The notes below the pieces were generated by a model that worked only from the letters and a program-made list of their open reading frames with translations, was not told the origin of the DNA and searched no databases. DNA of 64,000 nucleotides from Saxidomus purpurata (Eukaryota > Mollusca > Bivalvia > Venerida > Veneridae). Shown piece after piece: positions 1 to 9,400 of this stretch (position 1 is its first letter; each line of letters opens with the position of its first letter). The stretch spans positions 55,435,178 through 55,499,177 of the forward strand of contig JAFMSR010000002.1 in the NCBI GenBank assembly GCA_022818135.1, in the 5' to 3' direction. The position numbers were made by a program, and so were the translations under genes.

Positions 1-1
1 T

Positions 2-442
2 AAAATGCGAAAGTTCGAAAAAGGCGATCAAGTTGCGGTTAAAAGTACAATTCAAGGGGGGAAATGGGAGTGGCGATCAGGCGTTATACATAAAGGGCTC
101 GGAGCAGTATCGTATCTTGTGAGGTGTAACAACCGAATTCGATACTGTCACATAGATCATCTGGTTGCTAGGCGTGCTGAGTTGCCGTCCAGGGAGTTTG
201 TGTCACCGAATGAGTTGGTGGCTCCAAGCGTTCGTGATCATCAGACGTCTTTACCTACCGAAGGGACTATTCCTGCAGCTGAACCTTCTGCGGAAGCCCC
301 ATCTGTGCCATCTGAACCATTGAATCTGTCATCTCCATCTGAGTCATCTACTGATCCTGTTCCAGTGATTTTGAATGAAAGGCCGAAACGCACTATCAAA
401 ACACCAACCAAATTTAAAGATTATGTATGGGAAAAGAAATAG
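2..442 (+). CDS. Ty3/Gypsy-type retrotransposon pol, C-terminal end (partial)
   Basis: The reading frame is open to the left edge, so this is the tail of a longer polyprotein; the Met at position 5 need not be the start. Residues about 20-55 (WEWRSGVIHKGLGAVSYLVR, then IRYCHIDHLVAR) match the integrase C-terminal 'GPY/F' pattern of Ty3/Gypsy elements: a small beta module ending in an R-[YH]-x-H-x-D-x-L motif. It is followed by a low-complexity Ser/Pro/Glu-rich tail and a basic RPKRTIKTPTKFKDY end, also common in these polyproteins. A polypurine tract and a TG start of a likely 3' LTR follow about 410 bases downstream. Integrase in this family inserts the cDNA into host DNA. The frame has no internal stop, but the catalytic domains lie outside the window, so activity cannot be judged. 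Confidence 0.75.
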   Translation, partial: KMRKFEKGDQVAVKSTIQGGKWEWRSGVIHKGLGAVSYLVRCNNRIRYCHIDHLVARRAELPSREFVSPNELVAPSVRDHQTSLPTEGTIPAAEPSAEAPSVPSEPLNLSSPSESSTDPVPVILNERPKRTIKTPTKFKDYVWEKK

Positions 443-852
443 TGCACACACTGTGTTAAGGGCTATAATAACGCCCGTGGTGCACAACAGAACCCTGGTT
501 CTGTTTAAGATATGTCGGTTTTGATTTTCATATAAGAAATAATTCATAAAGTTCATTTATACTAGTGTATAAACATAGGGTGCATTTATAAACATATAAT
601 AACAGTCACAGATATGATGTCACCAGTGTAAAACTGAAGGTTATGTTATGAATTCTCAATAGGACTTTCATATACTTCTTATTTAGTGTTAAAGTGTTCA
701 ACTTTGAAATATTGGTTAAAGATTCCATGGAACTAAACATTATCTTCATAAATAATCTAGTCATGAACTAACAGTATTGATCTCAATGATCTGTATACAG
801 CATTATGTTTTATTTGGTTAAATATTTGAAGCTCATAATGTTTCTACTTTAA
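443..852 (+). other. Untranslated 3' part of the retrotransposon
   Basis: AT-rich sequence between the pol stop codon and the polypurine tract. No ORF above background and no env-like reading frame was seen. Confidence 0.5.
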
Positions 853-1530
853 AGGAGGGAAGAATGTAGTAAATTAGTTGTTTAGACATTACCTATGATT
901 TAGAGGTGTTTAACCTAAGTAAAATTTCATGTATACGGTATTGTACGGTGTATCTTAATCCGGGTGTTCTGAGTAGAAAACTAACGAAAGTAAAACGTTA
1001 TCCTGAGAATTTCTCTGCTTATTCTTATTCCTAGAGACATATTTACAAAATAGATATTAAACCCAGGCTTATTCTTAGAGCCTATAATACTTTGAAACTT
1101 AATTATTATATATATAAGTAGGCTACACAAAATATTTACTATTCTCTTACCAATTTTCATCGGTTTGCACCATTCAAATTATATGAATGGGAAGCGTTGT
1201 GAATGAAATACATGTACAACCGTTTTGATCACGTGAACGCCGATCTAAAGATAGATTGCATATTGTTAATGTATACATATTTACGCCGTTTATCTTTCTT
1301 AAAAATAGATATTTCTTGTTAGAACTGGCTGATATCTGAGTGAGGGAGACACTTTATAAAGTTTGTATTGCTAATTGCTGTATTGCAGAATGAGTTTACA
1401 CAGTCGATGACATGTAAACGCTAACTGTATGCTGGGTCGAATTAGTGTACATGGCTGCCTGATGGTGTAGTAATTTAAACATTCTGAATTTTGCCTACAT
1501 TAGTGTTACAATGATTTAAAGCATTTACAC
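853..1530 (+). mobile_element. Polypurine tract and putative 3' LTR
   Basis: A purine run (AAAGGAGGGAAGA, about 853-865) is immediately followed by TGTAGTAAATTAG, the expected arrangement of polypurine tract and 5'-TG of a 3' LTR. A TATA-like stretch (TATATATATAAG, about 1108-1120) lies inside. The CA end of the LTR is uncertain; candidates are near 1398, 1510 and 1527, so the right boundary is approximate. The 5' LTR lies outside the window, so it cannot be compared. Confidence 0.5.
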
Positions 1531-3711
1531 GTATAATAGGAAACGGAAATGGATTTTAATTATTTTTTAAGCCGAGATCACAAACACGATCCCCGCGTGT
1601 TTCAGCTTAAGTCGATCTACTTTGCAGGCGAAAGGAGAAACCTATAGCTGTTCAAATTGTCAGGGTGTGTGGGGGCTAATCGTTTCACGCATACCGGCGT
1701 ACGCCGCTCTATTCGTTTCTGAGAGCCAGGATGAAGTCGGCGCATTTTAAGCAATGAGGTTTGGATATACCGGTGTATCCCGGCTTACGCCGCATCCTGC
1801 GTCAAACGAATAGGCCCTTCGCTGAGTCGTTTTCAAAATTGGCTACTAAAACAAGGAGTCACGTGACTCCTTGTTAACAAGGAGTCACGTGACTCCTTGT
1901 TAAAAATAGAACATTCGTAATTTAATAAAATTCCGTTCGCTAGGCGTGTGTGTCAGGGAGCGAATAATGTAATTTCCTTTCGATTTCATCATATAATGCG
2001 ATCTAATGAAAATGGTCCAATGAATAAGAGAACAAAATTTTATTTAACGTAAATTAAGAACCAAAATATCAAAATAATGCACACGTGTGTATATCTATTG
2101 CGTTACGCGTTTTATGTGTGTGTGACGACACAAAATACCTCTCGATTTCAGTCTAAAATCATCCTACAGTTTGAACGCAGCTCTAATTTATAAAATGCAA
2201 TATAAGGGGAAAAACCAGTAGGCTTTGCTGTTGACATGATTAAAAAAACTGGATTTTGTATCAAAAATATGTTTTATGAATACAACATAAATAACAGAAA
2301 ATCAACGGATATCTGTTCTGTATAGAACTATTTTCCTACGCAGTTTTGATCACATGATATCCCGCGCTTAAAGAAAACTGCATGTAGTCAGACCGGAGAC
2401 ACGTGATTACCCGTGCTAAAAGATGAAACTTCTCAATTATTGAGAGTCTTTGGATCGAGCCCCGCTACTGACCACGTCTCTTTATGTGAGAAAGTTTGCA
2501 ATTTTAGGTAATGAATAAAGAACAAAGTCTGAATATTTAATGCATAGTATACATTGTACTGAGCACGTGAGCATGGCTTACAACGTCATTTTTCACTATT
2601 GCAAACATCAACACAACACATTTCTTTAATATCGACATGAAAATTAATGATCGATTGCATTCATTGTATACTACATAATATACGCGAAATAATAAAACAA
2701 CACATATAACATGTACCACAAAACACAACATTAAACAGAAACTGCTTACACATTGATGGGCGACCAGTATCGATCCAGACCAGCCTCCTGGCATGGTCGC
2801 AAAGTCCATTATGTTGGTTTTCCCATGACACGGCTCAATTTTGTTATTTCATTACACTGAGCCATGCAAAACACACAAATGGTAGGTATTTCAAAATGAA
2901 TGAATCACTGTATATTATTGTAAATAATCATAGTAATCAATCAATAATTTCATTCAACGATAGTTAGGAAACCTGTCTTTTGAAACACTGTTGAAAAGGT
3001 GGTTTAAACTATTTTGCTACTAGTCAAGCTTACTAACAAAATCTTCAGTGCATTTTAACAGTCTATTTTGAATGTTCAACTATAGTAACCAATGCACATC
3101 ACGGTGCTTCTCTGAATATGGCAGTTAAAGGGTATATTTCACAATTATCGCTTTTAACGACAGCAACTTAAAAACTGGCTCTTTTCTTCATAAAGTCTAA
3201 GGTTAAATAACAATAATCTTTAAACTCCCAACTGCGTAGTATCTTCGTGACTTCGCTACTTTCGATTTTGGAGTGAAAACATATCGTAACCGCGTAGTTT
3301 ACCAGAACGACATTCCGTATAAATGTATATGAGGTGTGTCACTTTCGGCTGCTTTTTAAAGTAGTGCATGTCTTAACTGCGTAGTAAGAAACAGACCACT
3401 ATGTGCCATAATGCTGTATCTGTCGAACGTTTAAGAAATACTAACAACATGCACATTAACTTAGAAAAGTTGACTAAATTCTTATTTATGATAAATTTTC
3501 GCATATTTTTCTTATCTTTGAAACAATGTTAATCTTTGCAATCATACCAACACCAAAACTGTTGATTACTTATGTTACTTTCTATAAATATGAGATGTGA
3601 TCAATCTGAAGGATTATTTAGAATTGACGGGTAATTCGGTTTTTAAAGTAGAAACTGCTCTTCTCAGAAACCGGGTACAATAGATGTTAGGATTTGAAAA
3701 TCCTCACATTT
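1531..3711. other. Intergenic, AT-rich, no gene seen
   Basis: Only short ORFs without recognisable motifs. Around 1690-1815 two short inverted stretches share the CTATTCGTTT / AAACGAATAG motif near CCGG-containing repeats. Apart from that and the double palindrome at 1851-1900, nothing stands out. Confidence 0.6.
1851..1900. repeat. Double perfect palindrome with CACGTG cores
   Basis: Two tandem 24-bp perfect palindromes (1851-1874 and 1877-1900), each reading ACAAGGAGTCAC/GTGACTCCTTGT with a central CACGTG. They are joined by TA, so the full 50 bp is itself one perfect palindrome centred on GTTAAC. Confidence 0.95.
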
Positions 3712-3890
3712 TATAGCTCGATTGTGAAGAAAGCTTGTAGCTTATCGAGTCACTCTCGAGTCCGCTTCCTGGAAGAACCAGTACTGGTGCCATATGAGGA
3801 AGTACGGTTGTGACCCCAGTGGGGCTCGAACCCGCAACCTCCGGGATGAGCGGCCGACACTTTAACCTTGTTGTTGTATTTTATGTAAAT
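3712..3890 (-). mobile_element. tRNA-derived SINE (family with 'agcttgtagcttatcga' tail)
   Basis: Reverse-strand copy. Read on the minus strand it has an A-box-like start, a B box (GGTTCGAGCCCC, seen here as GGGGCTCGAACCC near 3822), a conserved body (CCAGTACTGG) and a 3' part with ATAAGCTACAAGCTTTC and CACAATCGA. The same family occurs at 21400-21591 (plus) and about 29765-29910 (minus). The outer ends are approximate. Confidence 0.8.
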
Positions 3891-4006
3891 GCCTGGTTCG
3901 AAAAGGGTACGAAAATTTCAGCATTTTACCGAAGTCGTATCATACCTGGAAACGAATAACTGTTTTATTACGTGAGCCTAAGAAATCACATAGATCTACA
4001 TTTCTC

Positions 4007-4092
4007 ACCTATGAGATACATATTTCCGCGCATTTACCGGTGATAGATAACCTTTTCACACCTATGAGATACATATTTCCGCGCATTTATCC
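4007..4092. repeat. Two direct copies of a 31-bp motif
   Basis: CACCTATGAGATACATATTT followed by CCGCGCATTTA occurs at about 4007-4037 and 4062-4092. An inverted version (AAATGCGCGGAAATATGT) is present at about 4546-4564, so these are probably terminal parts of a nested hairpin element. Confidence 0.8.
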
Positions 4093-4107
4093 ATGTGAGA
4101 TTAAGTG

Positions 4108-4252
4108 AATCTAACATGTTCATGAGTTGTGGATAAGGAAATCCCACCCGAGGGTTGAGATACGTCCAAAAACGAGGCTCTGCAGAGTTTTTTGGACGTG
4201 TCTCAACCCGAGGGTGGGATTTCCTTCCACAACTCAATGGACATGGTAGATT
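4108..4252. repeat. Long imperfect hairpin (inverted repeat)
   Basis: The left arm (CATGTTCATGAGTTGTGG, GGAAATCCCACCCGAGGGTT, GAGATACGTCC) and right arm (GGACGTGTCTCAACCC, GAGGGTGGGATTTCC, CCACAACTCAATGGACATG) are near-perfect reverse complements, with a small loop containing ACGAGGCTCTGCAGAG. It looks like a foldback MITE. No coding content. Confidence 0.85.
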
Positions 4253-4833
4253 TATTTTCTCACCGTTTAAATCGCATTTTTCACACAAGTAAGAAGGAAT
4301 AAGTGCAAATACAGGATGGGGATGAAAAAATGAAAAGCAACTTTTTCTCGAATTTTATTTAAAAACTGCTATAGATAGATAGAAAATGATCTAACTAAGA
4401 AAATGAATACCAACAACCCTATGTTTATTTCAAAAATAACAATTTTACAGTCGTTTTTCGATTATAATGTCTACTTACAATCAACGTAAAATAGTCCGGC
4501 AGCGATGTGAGATAAGCGATGTGAGATAAGTTTATGTCACATGGGTAAATGCGCGGAAATATGTTTCTTGCATATCGGATCGGCATTTCCGGTGATTTTG
4601 CCCATGCCGGAAAAACCGGTCTGGCACCCCTCCTATGCCAGACGACTCTCGTGAATAACTTATGACGTAACGTTATAAACATTGTGACGTCAATTTCCCA
4701 AACACAACGTCGGAAAATCGTTTGTTTTTCATGATAATTCATCATTTTGATAAGTTTGCATTTAGAAATCTACTTTAAAGTACAGGACGGTATGCAAGAA
4801 AAAGTTTCCATCATGATACACTTGGCTAAGATG

Positions 4834-4924
4834 AAAATATCCGTCACCTCGGGTAACTGTTTTACGGGAACTCGGCAGAGCCTCGTTCCCGCAAAACATT
4901 TACCCTCGGTGACGGATATTTCGA
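4834..4924. repeat. Imperfect hairpin with GAGGCTCTGCCGAG core
   Basis: The arms GAAAATATCCGTCACCTCGG and CCTCGGTGACGGATATTTC are reverse complements. Inner arms ACTGTTTTACGGGAAC / GTTCCCGCAAAACATTT also pair. The apex (minus strand AACGAGGCTCTGCCGAGT) is nearly the same as the apex of the hairpin at 4108-4252, so the two are probably related elements with diverged arms. Confidence 0.8.
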
Positions 4925-4930
4925 TCTGAA

Positions 4931-5942
4931 CCTCGTGCTCATGACAGAAACTATTAATCTCATAGGTGAAGAAGAACGTTTTGTCAGTTTCTCATGCGTT
5001 GCGCTTACGTTTTACGCGGTACAAGTCCGTTACTAGTATGGCGACGTCCGTTAATTGAACGTTGATCTAATGCTTTGTTGTGGGTTTCCCAATTATCAAT
5101 TTTTAGCGCATGTATATTGTAAATTAATATGTGATGAATAGCCATTTATTTAATATATCAGACCCTGATGATAGTAACCGATTCAAGATTTTATAATATG
5201 CTGTTTATCTAATAACATTATTGAAAAATATCTAAGTAAATCGAATGTAAATCATTAAAAACACAGTTTGCTGTAAGTTTGTTCCTTGACGATTATGACG
5301 GACGGTAGGCGGTATATTATGCTCAAAAAGGTAAGCAAATAAACATGAATGGCTTTGTCCAAGGAATGATTTAATTACTTTATTATCATATTATACACAC
5401 GTTTGAATAATTCAAAGTATAATTTTGTAAGAGTTAGTCACTCTCAATATAGTGCAATAGGGATCACAATACAGTGCCGAAAATTGAAATTAATCGCGAA
5501 ACCCCATCTCTATTTATGATCACTCCTCGACCGAACATAATCATATTAAGATTAAAAGTCAAGGTCGACCTTTATTCAACAAAACAAAGCTTAAGCTTAG
5601 GAAATACAGTCTTGGTAGGGATGCTGACCATGACAATTAAATGACAGTTGTGTATGTTTGGGTTAGAGGTCATGATGACCGTGAATAGACAAAAACTAGG
5701 AAATAGTTAGGTATACCGTTGGGCATTCGCTCCAACTTTGGAGGTTACTCTGATTCATAATCATATTTTTTTTTTACTAAGTAGGTCTATGTTATGGTCA
5801 CCATGATGGTTCTAACTAAAATCAATATATTACATTTATTTCTTGGTTGCTAAGATGATAAGATGTCTTTTTTATTTTACGGTCAAAGTTAAAGGTCATT
5901 ATTTGTTGGGTATTGATCGTAGTCAATATCACATTATATACA
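4931..5942. other. Intergenic, no gene seen
   Basis: AT-rich sequence with only spurious short ORFs and no recognised repeat. The missing 5' exon(s) of the downstream gene could lie here or to the left, but I found no convincing signal-peptide exon. Confidence 0.5.
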
Positions 5943-6130
5943 GATTATAGCGCGGTGGGGTAGCATGTTTGACACAGGATCGGAGTGTCACGGGTTCGAT
6001 CCCCACCAGGGCCAAGGTGGTAATGTCCTTAGGCAATACACAGGTATGTTCGTCTTACCCCACCCGCACCCTCACTCTTCGAGTTTGATTCAAACTGGAG
6101 TGAGTACCGAGAGCAATTAATCTAAGTCGT
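5943..6130 (+). mobile_element. tRNA-derived SINE (family with 'agcaattaatctaag' tail)
   Basis: A tRNA-like head with A-box-like GCGGTGGGGTAGCATG and B box GGGTTCGATCCCC (5993-6005), then a body with GTCCTTAGGCAA and a tail GAGAGCAATTAATCTAAG. It shares head style and tail with the copy at 24058-24265. A real tRNA is rejected because the cloverleaf does not close and there is a conserved non-tRNA body. Confidence 0.75.
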
Positions 6131-6396
6131 AAATCACAAAAATTGTAACATAATAATTTGTTTTCTAAGTTTCTTTTGGGAAAAGTAACTAATCTGAATT
6201 CTATTGATAATAATGTTGCAAGTGATGTTTGCTTTGCGTTTCAAATCTAGTCTGCAACATTCCATACTTGTTTTAATTTCTGCTTTAAGTATGTGAGAGC
6301 TCATCAAACCCATTTTGATTTGAGACACACACAAGTTCAGTGCCTTCAGCGCTTTGATTCTAACTCAATAATCAATATGAAATACATATATTTTAG

Positions 6397-6475
6397 ATAC
6401 CGTGTCAGTCTAAATGCGATTATGGTAAAGTGTGTGAAAAAAGTGACTCTGGTGGTGAAGAATGTAAAGTGAAAG
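6397..6475 (+). CDS. Exon encoding Cys-rich follistatin/EGF-like module
   Basis: Acceptor ATTTTAG at 6390-6396 and donor G|GTATAT after 6475. Only the phase-0 reading is open, giving 26 residues with PCQSKCDYGKVCEKSDSGG then EECKVK. The spacing C-x3-C-x5-C-x9-C resembles the N-terminal subdomain of follistatin-like (FOLN) modules or half an EGF module; the assignment is tentative. It ends in phase 1 and its last G completes a Glu codon with the next exon (G|AG), placing the module directly before the first Cys of the sushi domain. Confidence 0.55.
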
Positions 6476-9400
6476 GTATATTTTCTATAATAATGAATTT
6501 GCTAACAAGAAACCATTTCCTTACCATTTCTAACACTTTGATCAATACCACAAAAGTGCTAAAACTAAAACTAGAGATTATACTTTACATCGAAAAATAT
6601 TATACTTTAGTGCTATATACTCGTTTAACTTTTGTTATCAAAACCGAATGGCGAGGGGCTACAGGAATGGCCCCCTATTCCTGTCCGCGCTATTTCTCAG
6701 TAACCGTTTCTGTAATTCAGCAAAACTTTACAGGAAGAGGAGATGCGCATGTTGCAGGGCTTGTTCTGTGCTGATGATTTTCCGCCAAGATTTAATGCGC
6801 TATTTCTCAGCAAATTCTTAAATTTAACAAAACTTTACGGGAAGCTTTACTTTCAAGAAGAAATGCCCATGCTGCGCCTCGAAATTGGCATATTAATATC
6901 TTATTACATAACTTAATCTTTACCCGTTGATATTTTTCGGCTGGGGATATGGCAGTCTCTGGCTGTTTTGTTTTGATATGTTCAGTGAGTGTCATTCAAT
7001 TATAATGTATAAAGAAAGCAAGTTGCATTCATGTACTACAACGATACGAGTAAAATGTTGGTCATCATTCATACCATCACCAGGCAGCGGGTGTACAGAA
7101 ATAACGAAAAACAAGCAAATGTTCTTGTAAACTAACCACGTCACATGGATGCTTTATCCGTTTCCAAATGTAATGTTGACCTTCGACGCGCGAAAATGTA
7201 CCTTCGGACATTTGTTACATTATTCGACAATAATTGATAAAAAAAAAACCATAAAATTTACATTTTTCTCACCCTCTTTAAATGCAAAACCAATGATAAA
7301 AACTGATAGCTACTATATTATACTCAACAGAAACATACTATTTGCTTCAAAATCCTCCAAGACTATTACTATGGTAACAGCGATTTGAAATTATTCTTTT
7401 TTTAATCTTGGCTATACACTATGAAAAAGGCAGATCGTGGAAAGAAGGCATGAAATAGTTCACCAGATATGATATATATTGAAAGAGTATATAATGTTGC
7501 AACCAAAAATAAATGATGCTGTTAGGAAATGATTACCGGAATAGTTTACTGCCCATGTAAATTGAAATGAGTTTTGACGTCAAATTGTGGTGTGTGACGT
7601 CATTTTCAGAGTGAACAATGACGCCTTAGGTAAACTTTTTCAAAATGTTGTAGTTTTGTATGTACTGAACGTAGGTAACTGAAATCTTTCAATATTGATA
7701 TTGAAATATTGTTTGTTCAAATATGCAAGATAGCTAGTTTCCAAGTATTTTGTCCGAAGGCCCATTTTCCCGTGTCGCTGGTCTGTTCGTTTCTATCTTT
7801 GTTCTTTTTTGGTATAAATCAGGTTTCGTAACGCCAATTTTATACACACGAAAGACAAGGTTCGCGCAAAGTTCATCAAACAAATATTAGCTATTGCAGT
7901 AGAGCTAACACTAAAGGTGATGAGTAACCCCAGATGCCACCTGTTGTTTGAGATTGCTATTCGAAATTCAAGAAATTCCAGTCAAAACATTTACCAAGCA
8001 CAATAACAGTCTCCATTAAACTTGGTACTTATCACTGATTCCAGTCTCAAATTGCTGTGATTTGCTGTAATTTCATTTTCCATTTTATAGTAGTATTCCT
8101 CTCATAAAATATTTCAGAACAAGTACTTTACTCTTTAATAATGGCTTCATAGTAATTTTTCCAGAAAACAAAAAAAGCATGTTACTATTTTCAAAACTGC
8201 TGTTTGGTGTACACATGCCAAAAACCATACTATCATTCACGTGTATTTACACAACCTCTTACGTGAAAACAATAAATTTTTCGTATAACAAAAGTAAAAA
8301 GTATAGAATGTATCATTTCATCCAATCAAATATTTTGCTTTTATTTTATGTTTATCGGTGGTTTATCGAGATATAACAGTGGATTATATTCCGATAAACT
8401 CACTGTCCACGCAGTGAAAATTATTGGAATCTGTTTCCCGGATTAACGTCAAAAAGTATACCGAGCGTAATGAATGCCGGAAACCATATGCCGATGACGT
8501 CGTTAAAATGACGTCATGTTTGCGATGCTTTCTGGTAACGTTTCCCGCGATTTTCGATGTTTTATTGAAATAAACGCAACAAAATAGAGTTTGAGACATA
8601 AAATAAACATAAAAATTGTTGGTATCGATGTCATATCACGAAAATTTCACTCGTGAACACCGAAAGTAGTTATTTTTACTCGTGGCTACGCCACTCGTGA
8701 AAATATCACTTTTAGTACCCACTCGGTGAAATTATAACGTGATCTTACACCGAAACCAACAACTATCCTTTATATTGTTGAAGAGTGTATTAACGTCCCT
8801 GTCCTCGAGAACGGCGTCGTACTGGGAAATAGGAGAGATGTCGGGGCAGTGATAAGATACAGCTGTGATTATGGCTATGAAATTATCGGCAACCCAACCT
8901 CAGAATGTCTTGATACCGGCAACTGGAGTAGTGAAGCTATATGTAAAGGTAAAATATGCCCAGTTATGCTTCTTCTTTGGTCAGAATATAAAATTCACCT
9001 AGATGTGTTTTTGCTGCCATCAGTGAAATACTTGTTAAGCAAATAGAATTACCGTAAGTTCGGAAAAGGAAACTTATATTAACCTTAAGAAATAAGTTTA
9101 CCCCACTTCTCTCTTCGTAACTCACCTGATCACGTGCCCGTAAACGTGGTGAACTTTCCCCATTGTCCTATGATCGTTGTGGTGCCTTGTCAACAATTTA
9201 TTTAAATGACATCTTCTCTAAAATTCACCAGTGTGTACAGAAATGTTCCTCGAGTGAAATCAATTCATTTCCATGCAGAACTCATGCAGATGTTTTCGCA
9301 ATGGCAACAAAACAGAAAACAAATCAAAAGTTTTTTTGTCCAAAACCACAAGGTCCCGGCTTACATATTTGGCCTATAATATTATGAGGTAGAACTCTTT

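Noticed and set aside
4747..4929. 60-codon ORF as the N-terminus of the downstream gene
   Set aside because: It runs across a hairpin element; no signal peptide and no donor in the needed phase.
5980..6010. tRNA gene at the GGGTTCGATCCCC motif (also 21450, 24105)
   Set aside because: The B box is present, but the acceptor and anticodon stems do not form and a conserved SINE body follows.
9163..9387. 74-codon Cys-containing ORF as an extra exon of the gene
   Set aside because: No motif, and no flanking splice sites that would keep phase 1 between the sushi exon and the next exon.
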